A stretch of 64,000 nt of DNA, from positions 57,748 through 121,747 of the forward strand of contig NZ_JMCC02000043.1 in NCBI RefSeq assembly GCF_000737335.2, written 5' to 3'. Positions 1 through 8,773 of this stretch are shown here, one piece after another. Numbering within the stretch: position 1 is the stretch's first letter; every line of letters starts with the position of its first letter. Position numbers and translations under genes: made by a program. The stretch comes from Enhygromyxa salina. Its GTDB lineage: Bacteria > Myxococcota_A > Polyangia > Nannocystales > Nannocystaceae. The notes under the pieces were generated by a model that was not told the DNA's origin, searched no databases, and was given only the letters and a program-made list of their open reading frames with translations.

Positions 1-60
1 CCAGCGGACGCGCTCGTCGCGAGCGAAGGGCTCGCGCGCGAGCGGGTGAGCGGACGGCAT
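1..60 (-). CDS. Possible N-terminus of a gene leaving the window
   Basis: Reading leftward from an ATG at 58-60, the frame stays open to the window edge and encodes MPSAHPLAREPFARDERVRW. The codons look like those of the neighbouring real genes (GC-rich third positions). There is no clear Shine-Dalgarno sequence ahead of the ATG, and only 20 codons are visible. No family can be assigned. The start is inferred from the frame and the ATG alone. Confidence 0.3.
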   Translation of the reverse strand, partial: MPSAHPLAREPFARDERVRW

Positions 61-111
61 CGCTGCAGAGTCTACAGCTGGCGACGGCGAGCGTCGCCCT
101 TGCCCTTGCCT

Positions 112-185
112 GGCTGCTCATTCGGGGCTCGCGGCGAGCCGCTCGCGGTCGCGGGGTTGGCGAGGGTCGCCGCGAATGAGCAGCC
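112..185. repeat. 13-bp inverted repeat in the 5' spacer
   Basis: Positions 112-124 (ggctgctcattcg) are the exact reverse complement of 173-185, with a 48-base spacer. The repeat lies between the possible leftward gene and the end of the lipoprotein gene at 239. It could act as a transcriptional terminator for the leftward-reading lipoprotein gene, although there is no T-run. The remainder of 61-238 shows no convincing gene. Confidence 0.5.
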
Positions 186-238
186 GACGAAGCGACCGCC
201 GGGTTCGCGCGCGTGAGGATGGTCCGTGAAGCCGTGGC

Positions 239-1699
239 TCAGAAGCTCGCCGGCAGGTCCCAAGTCGAGAGCGGCATGTTGCCAATCACTAACTTCGCCG
301 GCACCCACCACAGCTTGCCATCGGGGCTCACCGTCACGCGCCCAAGCGCCGGCATCACGCCAAAGTCGGTCACCTCCGCGCTAAACGGATCAACCGCGAC
401 AATCGACAGATCCGACAACGACGCATACACCAACCCCGAGAAGCTATCGTGGCTCAAGGTCGTCACCCCAACCTCGAAGTCCATCACCGGTGTCGCCTCA
501 TTCAGCGCGGTGTTGAATCGCAACAATTCACCGGTGTCGAGGGCGATCAACAAATGCACCGAGGTGAGCGGGGCGGCGGCGGTGACCCGTGAGTCGAACA
601 TGGTCAAGAACTCTTGGGTCTGCATGTCCAGGTCCGCGGTGTCGAAATTGCCGTTGGCCTGCGAGTTGCCAACATACAAGCGAAGATCGTCACCCCAGGT
701 CAGCCCCATGGGCCCGGCGTCGCCCGCGTTGTTGCCAAACGGGCCGTTGACGCCCTGCGTGGGCATGCCGGGCAGCACGATCGGCAGCGGCACCATCGCG
801 CCTTCGATCAGCCGCGCCACCCCCTGCGGCGGGTCGACGAAGCAGCCACAGGTTGGGCAGCAGGTGTAGGTGATCGCAACCTCGCCGAGCATGTCGCCGC
901 CATCGGTCATCGGCGGACCCGCGGGGCTCTGGATGTCGCCAACTAGCGGCGCGGCTGGGTACTGCGGGTTGAGGGCCTTGAGCACCTTGACCTCACCCAT
1001 GTTGAGGTTGGCGACGCCGTCCCACTGGGTCAAGGTCGCGTCGGTGGTCATGCGGCGCACGTAGTCGGTGCCACTGCGCAGGGTGACCATCCACGCGGTG
1101 CAGTCGTCGGCGAACTCGAGGTCGAAGATGTCGGTTGCGAACGGGCCGTTGAGATCGGCCTCGCTGGCGGTGTTGCAGGGGATCGGGCGGTCGCACACGC
1201 ACGCGTCGCCCCAGCACTGGTCACCCTCGCAGGTCACCGTGCTGCACGGCGCGACCGGGATGCAGGCGCCTTGATCGTTGCAGACCGAGCCGGGGCCGCA
1301 GTCGAAATTTCCACACGCGACCGGCTCACCGGCGAGGCTGCAGGGCGCGTCCGGGTCCACGCACTCGCCAGAGATCACGTCGCAGACGAGATCTGGCTCG
1401 CAGACCTCGGGGTTTGGTTGGCAGCCGCCTTCGTCGCCGTCACCGTCGCCCGTGCTTGGGTCGCCGTCGCCGTCGCCATCGCCGTCACCGTCACCGTCGC
1501 CCGGGTCACCGTCGCCGTCGCCGTCGCCGTCGCCCGTGCTGTTGGTCTCGCCGCTCTCGCTGGGATCGCCGTCGCCGTCGCCGTCGCCCGTGGTATCGGC
1601 GGAGCCCGAGCCCGCGTCAGCCGCCCCGTCGTCGTTGCAGGCGAGCGCGAGGAGCGAACAAGCGGTCAGGAGCGTGAGGGGCAAGGCAGCGAGGCGCAT
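239..1699 (-). CDS. GD-linker lipoprotein with Cys-rich region and propeller-like C-terminus
   Basis: Predicted surface or periplasmic lipoprotein of 486 residues. A signal peptide ends in the lipobox LALAC (lipidated Cys21). It is followed by an acidic linker of Gly-Asp dipeptides (about residues 36-92), then a Cys-rich segment (about 92-178, EGF- or knottin-like spacing), then about 300 residues with short beta-strand-like repeats suggestive of a beta-propeller (for example VTVSPDGKLWWVP near the C-terminus). No catalytic motif is seen. The architecture of lipid anchor, GD spacer and globular domain recurs six more times in this window. The specific function is unknown. Confidence 0.9.
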   Translation of the reverse strand: MRLAALPLTLLTACSLLALACNDDGAADAGSGSADTTGDGDGDGDPSESGETNSTGDGDGDGDGDPGDGDGDGDGDGDGDPSTGDGDGDEGGCQPNPEVCEPDLVCDVISGECVDPDAPCSLAGEPVACGNFDCGPGSVCNDQGACIPVAPCSTVTCEGDQCWGDACVCDRPIPCNTASEADLNGPFATDIFDLEFADDCTAWMVTLRSGTDYVRRMTTDATLTQWDGVANLNMGEVKVLKALNPQYPAAPLVGDIQSPAGPPMTDGGDMLGEVAITYTCCPTCGCFVDPPQGVARLIEGAMVPLPIVLPGMPTQGVNGPFGNNAGDAGPMGLTWGDDLRLYVGNSQANGNFDTADLDMQTQEFLTMFDSRVTAAAPLTSVHLLIALDTGELLRFNTALNEATPVMDFEVGVTTLSHDSFSGLVYASLSDLSIVAVDPFSAEVTDFGVMPALGRVTVSPDGKLWWVPAKLVIGNMPLSTWDLPASF

Positions 1700-1781
1700 C
1701 CATGCACCCTACCACCACGCCGCGGGACTGTCCGTCTCGATTTGGTGGCGCCGCGCTCGAGCCTGCAGCCGCCAAACGAAG

Positions 1782-1812
1782 AGACCGCGCACGGCAGGGC
1801 CACGCGCGGTCT
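1782..1812 (-). terminator. Hairpin downstream of acyl-CoA synthetase gene
   Basis: Nine-base arms agaccgcgc (1782-1790) and gcgcggtct (1804-1812) form a perfect stem with a 13-base loop. It lies 22 bases past the minus-strand stop at 1835. The T-run on the minus strand is weak, so its efficiency is uncertain. Confidence 0.5.
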
Positions 1813-1834
1813 TGCTTGTCAGGAGTTGAGCAGC

Positions 1835-3637
1835 TCAGTGCTTCTCTTCGTAGAACGCGTCGAACATGTGCCCGTACTTGCTGCTGACGACCTTGCGCTT
1901 GACCGACAGCTTCGCGGTCAATTCACCGGTCTCGATCGAGAAGTCCTTATCGAGGATCTCGAACTTCTTGATGGTCTCGTAGCTAGCGAGCTCGCTGTTC
2001 GACTCGCTGATCAGCCGCTCGACCTCGACGCGGATCTTTGGGTCTTTGCACATTTTCTCGTAGGGGCCCGCGATCCCGCTTTGCTGGGCGAATGCGTCGA
2101 TCTGCTCGGGATCGATGGTGATCAGCGCCGAGATGAATTTGCGACGATCCCCATGCACCACACATTGCGAGATGAGCTTGTGGGTCTTGACCAGATTCTC
2201 GATTCGCGTGGGCGCGATGTTCTTGCCGCCAGCGGTGATGATCAGGTCTTTCTTGCGATCCGTGATCCGCACCGCGTTGGTCTTCGGGTCGATCTCGCCA
2301 ATGTCGCCCGTGTGCAGCCAGCCGTCTTCGTCAAGGGTCTCGGCCGTGGCCTCGGGGTTGCGCCAGTACTCGCGCATCACGCCTGGGCCCTTGATCAGGA
2401 TCTCGCCGTCGCTGGCGATCTTGATTGTGGTGCCGGGCAGCGCCGCGCCAACGGTGCCGATCTGGTTTTGGTGGGGCAGGTTGATCGTGGTCGCGGCCGA
2501 GCTCTCGGTCATGCCGTAGCCCTCGATCACGACGATCCCTGCGTCGCGGAAGAACCACGCGATCTTCTTGGACAGCGGCGCCCCGCCCGAGATCATCACC
2601 CGCATCCGCCCGCCAAGGATCTGCAGCACGCCCTCGCCGACCTTGGCGAACACGGCCTTCTTGAGCGCGCCAAACATCGCGCTCTCGACCAGCCCGAGCC
2701 GGTCGCCCCGCTCCTCGCACTCGCCGTTCTTGACCGACAGCTCCATGGCCTTGACGAACAGCGTGCGCTTGAGGCCCTCGGCCGAGGTGCCCTTCTCGAC
2801 GACCGCGGCGTAGAATTTTTCGAACACCCGTGGAACGCCGGCCATCAAGGTGGGGCGGACCTCACCAAGGTTGGGCTTGATCGTGTTCATGCTCTCTGCG
2901 AAGGCCAGCACGTGGCCGGTGCCCAGCCAGCCAACCTCGAGCACCTTGGCGAACACGTGCGCCATCGGCAGGAACAACAGCTGGATGTCGTCTTGGCGGA
3001 TCACGTCGGCCTCGGCGGTGACCTTGGCCTCGTAGAGCATGTTGCCGTGGGTCAGCACGACGCCCTTGGGCCGCCCGGTGGTGCCAGAGGTGTAGATGAT
3101 CGTCACCAGCGAGTCGGGGCCCAGCGTCGCGCCGCGCTCCTCGAGCTGGGCATCGGTGACCGACTCGCCCGCCGCCAAGAATGCCTCCATGGTCACGACC
3201 CAGTCATCGTCGACCCGCTTGTCGCCGCGCCACTGCACAACCTTGATCACCTCGCCAAGCTCGTCGCGCTTCTCGATGAACTTGTCGACCTGGTCCGCGT
3301 TCTCCGCGAACACCAAGCGCGCGCCGCTGTGGTCGGTGACGTACTGGCACTCGTCCGGCAGGTTCGACGGGTAGATGGGGACCGTCACCGCCCCCGCGGC
3401 CAGGATCCCGAGGTCGGTCGTGATCCACTCGTAGGCGGTCCCGCCGATCACGTTGACGCGATCGCCCGCGTTGACACCCGCGGCGATCAACGCCTTGCCG
3501 ACCTTCTGCGCGTCTTCCCAGACCTTGGCCCAGGTCACCGGCCCATACTTACCGTCGGCCTTGACCAGGCAAGCCGTGTCGGTGCCGCGGTTTTGGGCGT
3601 GGTCGTGGAGGAGGTCGAGGATCGAGTTCTTGGCCAT
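1835..3637 (-). CDS. Long-chain fatty-acid--CoA ligase (AMP-binding)
   Basis: Activates fatty acids to acyl-CoA through an acyl-adenylate, probably at the cytoplasmic membrane. The 600-residue length fits the FadD15-like long-chain acyl-CoA synthetases. Visible motifs: P-loop-like YTSGTTGRPKG (about residue 180), GYGMTES (about 372), DGWLHTGDIGEID (about 440) and the hinge/C-terminal ITDRKKDLIITAGGKNIAP. I chose the ATG at 3637 (MAKNSILDLL) because caagagaac precedes it at good spacing; an in-frame ATG at 3688 lacks this. It stands alone: a lipoprotein gene follows downstream and a divergent one begins at 3808. The chain-length preference cannot be read from the sequence. Confidence 0.93.
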   Translation of the reverse strand: MAKNSILDLLHDHAQNRGTDTACLVKADGKYGPVTWAKVWEDAQKVGKALIAAGVNAGDRVNVIGGTAYEWITTDLGILAAGAVTVPIYPSNLPDECQYVTDHSGARLVFAENADQVDKFIEKRDELGEVIKVVQWRGDKRVDDDWVVTMEAFLAAGESVTDAQLEERGATLGPDSLVTIIYTSGTTGRPKGVVLTHGNMLYEAKVTAEADVIRQDDIQLLFLPMAHVFAKVLEVGWLGTGHVLAFAESMNTIKPNLGEVRPTLMAGVPRVFEKFYAAVVEKGTSAEGLKRTLFVKAMELSVKNGECEERGDRLGLVESAMFGALKKAVFAKVGEGVLQILGGRMRVMISGGAPLSKKIAWFFRDAGIVVIEGYGMTESSAATTINLPHQNQIGTVGAALPGTTIKIASDGEILIKGPGVMREYWRNPEATAETLDEDGWLHTGDIGEIDPKTNAVRITDRKKDLIITAGGKNIAPTRIENLVKTHKLISQCVVHGDRRKFISALITIDPEQIDAFAQQSGIAGPYEKMCKDPKIRVEVERLISESNSELASYETIKKFEILDKDFSIETGELTAKLSVKRKVVSSKYGHMFDAFYEEKH

Positions 3638-3807
3638 GGTGTGTAGTTCTCTTGGGGCGGTGCGCGAAGTTGCGCCGAACACAGTCAACCGTGATTTAGC
3701 GAGTTATGCGGGCGCGTTCAAGTCGCAGGTGACAACGGTCGCCCGCCTGGCCAACGCTGGTCGGCATGGTCATTGCCATGGAATCGTGGCCTGTGTAGAT
3801 CGGAGGT

Positions 3808-4932
3808 ATGCGCGCCGATCTGACTCGACTGTCCATTTCATCCATTTTTTCTCTGGCGATGCTGTCCGCTTGCGGCAGCGACGACACTGTCGAGGGCGCC
3901 AGCGGGGCCGGGACCGAGACCGCGGAGACCACCGACGGCGAGTCCAACACGGAGAGCGTTGGCGAGAGCGTGGGCGACGGGGACGGCGACGGTGACGGTG
4001 ACGGGGACGGCGACGGTGATGGGGATCCCGGGGACGGCGACGGCGACGGCGACGGCGACGGGGATGGAGACGGGGACGGCGATGGCGACGGGGATGGCGA
4101 CGGGGATGGCGACGGGGATGGAGACGGAGATGGCGACGGGGACGGAGACGGCGATGGGGATGGAGACGGGGACGGCGACGGCGACGGAGATCCGATCGTC
4201 CTCCCCGGGTGGATCCTCAGCATCGACGAGGTCGACGCGACCACCGACCGGTTGATCCGCATCAGCGTCGACGACAACGACCTCGGCACGGTCACCGAGA
4301 TCTGCGCCGACATCGTGCTGCCCGACAACATCCCGGCCAACACCAACTTCACCTCGCTGACCTTCAACCAAAACGTGCTCTACGCCTCGGCGCAGGACAA
4401 CGCGATCGGCGACACCCTGATGGTCATCGATCCATGCACGTGTGAGGCGACCGAGATCGGCAAGTACGGGTACTCGAGCGTCAACGGCATCACCTCCAAC
4501 GAAGATCAGAACATGTTCGGCGTGGCCGTGACCGAGGACGTGATCATTGACATCGACACAGGCGACGCGAGCTCGGTGTTGTTGCAGCCCCTGGGATCCA
4601 ACTGGGGATCGACGGGCCTGACCTGGTCGCAGCCAGTGGACAACGTGCTCTATGGCATCAACGCGAACACGGATCGGCTGTATACCTTTGATGGTGACAC
4701 CGCGCTCGAGCTCGACCAGATCCAGCTCAATGGCAACTTCTCGTCGGTTGGGTTGGAGCTGCACCCAACCCTGGGCACGCTGTACGGCTGCGGAATCTCG
4801 GGGCAGCAGCGATCGCTGTATAGCGTGGATGTGCAGTCCGGCGATGTCACCCAGCTCGCGGCCGACGTGTGGGCGGCCAGCTGTGACAACATCGCGGCGC
4901 CGTTCGGGCCGGTTGACTGCATTCCGATGTGA
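3808..4932 (+). CDS. Lipoprotein with 36-copy Gly-Asp linker and propeller-like domain
   Basis: Predicted lipoprotein of 374 residues. The signal peptide ends in LSAC (Cys22). A Thr/Glu/Ser-rich acidic stretch leads into 36 Gly-Asp dipeptides interrupted once by Pro (residues 56-128), the longest such linker in the window. The C-terminal 240 residues contain repeated strand-rich blocks (for example NVLYASAQDNAIGDTLMVID and NVLYGINANTDRLYTFDGD), resembling a beta-propeller of the kind that reports 'time/event' values in other secreted proteins; no enzyme motif is recognised. The divergent neighbour is the acyl-CoA synthetase. The role is unknown, probably envelope-associated. Confidence 0.9.
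   Translation: MRADLTRLSISSIFSLAMLSACGSDDTVEGASGAGTETAETTDGESNTESVGESVGDGDGDGDGDGDGDGDGDPGDGDGDGDGDGDGDGDGDGDGDGDGDGDGDGDGDGDGDGDGDGDGDGDGDGDGDPIVLPGWILSIDEVDATTDRLIRISVDDNDLGTVTEICADIVLPDNIPANTNFTSLTFNQNVLYASAQDNAIGDTLMVIDPCTCEATEIGKYGYSSVNGITSNEDQNMFGVAVTEDVIIDIDTGDASSVLLQPLGSNWGSTGLTWSQPVDNVLYGINANTDRLYTFDGDTALELDQIQLNGNFSSVGLELHPTLGTLYGCGISGQQRSLYSVDVQSGDVTQLAADVWAASCDNIAAPFGPVDCIPM
3973..4191 (+). repeat. Hexanucleotide (GGNGAY)n minisatellite encoding the GD linker
   Basis: A run of 73 codons, all of the form GGN-GAY except one CCN, encodes 36 Gly-Asp pairs. Wobble bases vary between copies (ggc/ggg/ggt/gga; gac/gat), so this is not a fresh identical expansion. The six-base unit means that slippage would change linker length without breaking the frame. 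Confidence 0.95.
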
Positions 4933-5303
4933 TCGTGGCATTGGGGTCGGGTCCGCCTTCGGGCGGACCGACCGCTCCTCGTCGCGGCGGCCTCAGCGGC
5001 GCTCGCTGGCCGACGAAGGTAAGAGACGAAGCGTCACATTTTCACCGTCAGCTTGGCGTGCTCCGAAAAAGTTGCCAGGAGGTCGACGCCGACGAGATCT
5101 ACATTGCCTCGATGTCCGGTGGCCCCGGCGTGGAGATCCCCGGGGTCGAGCTGACGCTGGCCAAGTGCGAGCCATGCGGGGACGTGCGCACGCTCCCCGG
5201 CCCGTTCATCGGCCCCGAGCAGCTGACCGCGGGCCGCTACTCCCTCGAGCTTCACGCACCCACGGACTTCCGCGGGCGCGTGAAGGTGACGATCACGCAC
5301 TGA
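4929..5303 (+). CDS. Hypothetical small protein, possibly a C-terminal gene remnant
   Basis: The open frame starts with a GTG overlapping the preceding stop (GTGA). Only the last ~70 codons look like a real protein: from about 5089 the frame reads EIYIASMSGG and continues to a strand-rich end, GRYSLELHAPTDFRG. Two Cys in a CEPC motif are present. The upstream half is low-complexity and contains a hairpin (4950-4969), so translation from 4929 is doubtful; an ATG at 5112 would give 63 residues but has no close ribosome binding site. Best read as a decayed C-terminal domain or a small gene of unknown function. Confidence 0.35.
   Translation: MIVALGSGPPSGGPTAPRRGGLSGARWPTKVRDEASHFHRQLGVLRKSCQEVDADEIYIASMSGGPGVEIPGVELTLAKCEPCGDVRTLPGPFIGPEQLTAGRYSLELHAPTDFRGRVKVTITH
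4950..4969. terminator. TTCG-tetraloop hairpin after lipoprotein gene
   Basis: Perfect 8-bp stem ggtccgcc/ggcggacc closed by a TTCG tetraloop, 18 bases after the stop of the lipoprotein gene. No T-run follows, so this may be a pause or mRNA-end-stabilising structure rather than a strong intrinsic terminator. Confidence 0.5.
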
Positions 5304-5315
5304 GCCCAACGCGGA

Positions 5316-5951
5316 TCAGGGCATGCATTCGCTGGGCGGCAGCAGGGGCGCCTCGCAGGGCTCTTCGCCCTCGGGCCCGCAGCCGTCTTGAACCAAGTGC
5401 TTGGTGTCTTCAGGGCCGATGCAGAACCAGGTCAGCGCTTGATCGCAGGGCATCTCGTCGATGCAGCCCAAGAACACGGCTGGGTCGAGGCAGGGCGCGC
5501 CCAGGCCTTCGACCAGCGGCTGGCCAGACACCGACTGGCAGGCGATCGAGGCGTCGCAGGATTCTTTGTCGAGAAAGTCCGCGCAGACGATCGGATCGCC
5601 GTCGCCGTCACCGGTATCGCCGTCGCCATCACCGGGACTGGTGTCGCCGTCGCCGTCCCCGGGACCGGTGTCGCCGTCGCCATCCCCGGGACCGGTGTCA
5701 CCGTCGCCATCCCCAGGACCGGTGCCATCGTCGCCGTCGCCGTCGCCGTCAACGCCCTCGCTGTTGGCCTCGTTGCCCGACCCCGAGCCAGCGGTCTCGG
5801 CGGTCTCGGCCGCGGTCTCGGCCGCGGTCTCGCTTGCTTGGGTGTCGCCGTCGCCGGCTCCAGAGTCGCCGCAGCCCACGAACAGCATGAGCGCGGTCGC
5901 GCAGCCCAAGTGGAGGTGGTGCCCGAGGGTCTTGAACATAGGGAACGTCAT
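5316..5951 (-). CDS. Small GD-linker lipoprotein, Cys-rich C-terminus
   Basis: A 211-residue predicted lipoprotein with the lipobox LFVGC. After the anchor come repeats of AAET, then a linker built of four larger near-identical units (GPGDGDGDT type), which differs from the plain GD runs of its neighbours. The C-terminal 90 residues have eight or more Cys (CADFLDKESCDASIACQ and others), suggesting a small disulfide-stabilised domain. An alternative ATG at 5939 would shorten the protein by four residues without affecting the lipobox. Function unknown. Confidence 0.85.
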   Translation of the reverse strand: MTFPMFKTLGHHLHLGCATALMLFVGCGDSGAGDGDTQASETAAETAAETAETAGSGSGNEANSEGVDGDGDGDDGTGPGDGDGDTGPGDGDGDTGPGDGDGDTSPGDGDGDTGDGDGDPIVCADFLDKESCDASIACQSVSGQPLVEGLGAPCLDPAVFLGCIDEMPCDQALTWFCIGPEDTKHLVQDGCGPEGEEPCEAPLLPPSECMP

Positions 5952-6002
5952 CGCGCGAGTTTACCAGCATCACGGCCGGGTCAACTCGCTGATCAAATTT
6001 GG

Positions 6003-6824
6003 TCAGCGCGCCGTGGTGCCACCGTCGATCGGCAGCTCGACGCCGTTGAGGAAGCTCGCGGCCGGGCTCGCCAGGAACAGGACCACGTCCGCGACCTCCT
6101 CTGGCCGGCCCAGGCGACCCGCCGGGCTCACGCGCTCGAGGATCTTGCGGGCCCGCTCCGGGTCAGGGGCGCCGTCGATCATCGCGTGAACCATGGGCGT
6201 GTCGATGTAGGAGGGGTGTAGAGAATTACAGCGGACGAGATCACCCTGCTCCGCACAGTGCAGCGCGATCGACTTGCTCAACAGCCGCACAGCCCCCTTC
6301 GAGGCGCAGTAGGCGGCGAGCTTGGCGGCTCCGCGCAAGCCGGCGACCGAGGACAGGTTGACGATGCTCGCGTCGCCAGTCTCGCGGGCGCTCGCGCGCA
6401 GCAAGCCGAGCGCGGCTTTGCAGCCCAAGAACACACCCTCGACGTTGACAGCGTGGATCCGCCGAAAGTCCGCGAGGCTCGTGTCCTCGATTGTGCCCAT
6501 GATCCCGATCCCGGCCGAGTTGACGAGCACGTCGAGGCGCCCGAGCTCGGCTTGGATGGTTGCGATGACCGACGACCACCGCGCCTCGTCGCTCACGTCT
6601 TGGGTCATGAAGCGCGCGCGGCCGCCAAGTTTGCCAGCGAGCGCGACCCCCCGGGCCTCGTCGATGTCGGTGATGACGACCGAGGCCCCCGCCGCGACAA
6701 ACCGCTCCGAGCAGCTCGCGCCCAGGCCCGAGGCGCCGCCAGTGATCAACACGACCTTGTCAGTGAAGTCGAACACGCGCGCAGCTTGGCCGCCGAACGC
6801 AGCCTCGGTCAACAAGCGAATCAC
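6003..6824 (-). CDS. Short-chain dehydrogenase/reductase
   Basis: NAD(P)-dependent oxidoreductase of the classical SDR family. Seen: cofactor loop TGGASGLG, acidic DIDEARG after beta-2, NSAGIG, catalytic Ser in NLSSVAG, catalytic YCASK, and C-terminal LPIDGGTTAR typical of 3-beta-hydroxysteroid or quinone-type SDRs. The classical core begins at VFDFTDKVVLITGG, so a GTG at 6776 is a credible alternative start to the ATG at 6824. It is divergent from the gene at 6869 with only 44 bases between the ATGs, so the promoters must overlap. The substrate is not predictable. Confidence 0.9.
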   Translation of the reverse strand: MIRLLTEAAFGGQAARVFDFTDKVVLITGGASGLGASCSERFVAAGASVVITDIDEARGVALAGKLGGRARFMTQDVSDEARWSSVIATIQAELGRLDVLVNSAGIGIMGTIEDTSLADFRRIHAVNVEGVFLGCKAALGLLRASARETGDASIVNLSSVAGLRGAAKLAAYCASKGAVRLLSKSIALHCAEQGDLVRCNSLHPSYIDTPMVHAMIDGAPDPERARKILERVSPAGRLGRPEEVADVVLFLASPAASFLNGVELPIDGGTTAR

Positions 6825-6868
6825 TCGGGCCTGGTGACGCCTGGCTCCGTGTTCGTTATGCTATTGGG

Positions 6869-8773
6869 ATGAATCGTTCTGCGTGGGTCGGCTCGTGTCT
6901 CGCTGCGTTGTGGCTCATGGCTTGTGGCGAGACCACGCCAGCAAACGACGGCGCTGACGATGGCGTGTCGACCCACACCACAAAGGCCGAGACCAGTGGC
7001 GATGGCGACGGTGACCCGGGCGACACAGACGGGGGCCCGGGCGACACAGACGATGACACGGGCGATGGAGATGGCGACGGTGACCCGGGCTCGACGACCG
7101 GCATCAAGTTCGACCTCAACCCGGCAAGTGACGGTGGCGACGGCGGTGGCGTGCTGTGTTCGGACGACCTCAAGCAGATCCTCGACGAGAACAACACCGT
7201 GCTGGCCAACTGCGAGCCTGGCACCGCGTGCTTCGAGGGCGAATGCATCGAGATGTGCCTGGCCGCCGGCCTGTCCAAGGGCTCGATCGGGTGCGAGTAC
7301 TACGTGCCCACGCCGCCGTTTTACTCGAACCAAAGCGGCAACAGCACGACCTTCGACGGCTCGTGCCACGCGGTCATGATCGCCAACTCCTGGGACACCC
7401 CCGCGCAGCTCGAGCTGAGCTTCCTTGGCCAAGACTTCGACTACGCCGCGCACGCGCGGATCCCCAGCGGGATCGGCAACAACGTGGTCTACGACCCGAT
7501 CCCCCCCGATGGCCTGCCGGCGGGGCAGGTCGCGATCGTGTTCCTCTCGCACAACACCAACGCAGCCAACGGCGGCAACCCGCTGACCTGCCCCGTGACC
7601 CCGGCGCTGGTCAACCAAGACGCCGTCGCGTTTGGAACCAGCTCGCTCGAGGCCTGGGAGATGATCTCGGACACGCCGGTGACGGTCTACGACATCCTGC
7701 CCTACGGCGGCGCGGCCAGCTACTTGCCTTCGGCCTCGCTGCTGCAGCCGCGCACGGCCTGGGGCCAAAACTATGTGATCGCCAATCCCCACGACACCTC
7801 GGGCTACGCGTGGCTGCTGGCGGTCGCCCGCGAAGACAACACGACCGTGTCAATCAACGTCAGCGCGCCGATTCAGCCCGGCACGATCATGATCCCGCCG
7901 GTCAACACCCCAACGGACTATGTCATCAACGCGGGCGAGACCTTGCAGTGGATGAACGACTCCCAGCTGGCGGGGACGATCGTGCAGTCCGACAAGCCAA
8001 TTGGCATGTACTCGGGCAACACCTACCTGCGGGTCTCGACCATGGACGTCAACGGTGGTGGGCAGGACTCGTCGCACCAACAGCTGCCCCACGTGCAGGC
8101 CCTGGCCAGCGAGTACGTGGGCCCGGGCATCCCCACGCGCAAGTCCAACATGCAGCCCGAGAGCGTGCTGTACCACATGGTCGGCATGGTCGACGGCACC
8201 GAGCTGAGCTACGACCCCGCGCCTCCGGCCGGGGCCCCGGCGGTGCTGGACCTCGGGCAGATCGTGGAGTTCGAGTCGACGTCGCTGTTCACGATCCGCT
8301 CGCAAGACGACGACCATCCGTTCTCGTTCACGCAGTACATGGCCGGGGCGATCAGCCCCCACCTAGGCGGCTGCCTCAACCAGTGCTCGGGGCTTGGCGA
8401 CGAAGAGTGGATCAACCTGGTCGCGCCGGCCCAGTACATGCGGCGCTACGTGTTCTTCGTCGACCCCACCTACGGCGTCAGCAGCTTGGCGATCATCCGC
8501 ACCCAAGGCGCCAACGGGTTCGAGGACGTCGAGCTGGCCTGCTACGGGGTCGTGGATGGCTGGACGCCCGTCGGCAACGAGGGGCTCTACGAGGTCGCGC
8601 ACATCGATCTGTATCGCGGCGGCGTCGGCCAGTGCGCGCAGAGCCAGCAAGAGGCGTGGAGCGTCGCGCCGTTTGGGATCATCGTGTGGGGCGTCGACCA
8701 CTACGCCAGCTACGGCTACCCGGCCGGGGGCAACGCGCGGACGATCAACGACCTGGTGGTGCCAGTAGGCTGA
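6869..8773 (+). CDS. GD-linker lipoprotein with IgGFc-binding-protein-like domain
   Basis: 634 residues. The lipobox LMAC gives Cys19, followed by a short GD/TGDGDGD linker (about residues 44-75), a small Cys pair region (CEPGTACFEGEC) and a ~480-residue domain resembling the N-terminal domain of IgGFc-binding proteins. Features of that domain here include YYVPTPPF, VYDPIPPDGLPAG, GQNYVIANPHD and ETLQWMN. In bacteria this family is predicted to be extracellular and adhesive. The family assignment is from remembered motif similarity, not a search. The end overlaps the convergent P450 gene by 29 bases. Confidence 0.85.
   Translation: MNRSAWVGSCLAALWLMACGETTPANDGADDGVSTHTTKAETSGDGDGDPGDTDGGPGDTDDDTGDGDGDGDPGSTTGIKFDLNPASDGGDGGGVLCSDDLKQILDENNTVLANCEPGTACFEGECIEMCLAAGLSKGSIGCEYYVPTPPFYSNQSGNSTTFDGSCHAVMIANSWDTPAQLELSFLGQDFDYAAHARIPSGIGNNVVYDPIPPDGLPAGQVAIVFLSHNTNAANGGNPLTCPVTPALVNQDAVAFGTSSLEAWEMISDTPVTVYDILPYGGAASYLPSASLLQPRTAWGQNYVIANPHDTSGYAWLLAVAREDNTTVSINVSAPIQPGTIMIPPVNTPTDYVINAGETLQWMNDSQLAGTIVQSDKPIGMYSGNTYLRVSTMDVNGGGQDSSHQQLPHVQALASEYVGPGIPTRKSNMQPESVLYHMVGMVDGTELSYDPAPPAGAPAVLDLGQIVEFESTSLFTIRSQDDDHPFSFTQYMAGAISPHLGGCLNQCSGLGDEEWINLVAPAQYMRRYVFFVDPTYGVSSLAIIRTQGANGFEDVELACYGVVDGWTPVGNEGLYEVAHIDLYRGGVGQCAQSQQEAWSVAPFGIIVWGVDHYASYGYPAGGNARTINDLVVPVG

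Noticed and set aside
1430..1620. Tandem repeats that could be mistaken for a CRISPR array
   Set aside because: The unit is six bases, codes for Gly-Asp in frame with a lipoprotein signal peptide, and there are no unique spacers or cas genes. The same applies to the other GD arrays.
1271..3646. Very long open frame opposite the acyl-CoA synthetase gene
   Set aside because: It is the antisense frame of a confirmed enzyme gene; its Asp/Arg/Val/Leu-rich composition is the usual product of reading GC-rich codons backwards, with no family motifs.
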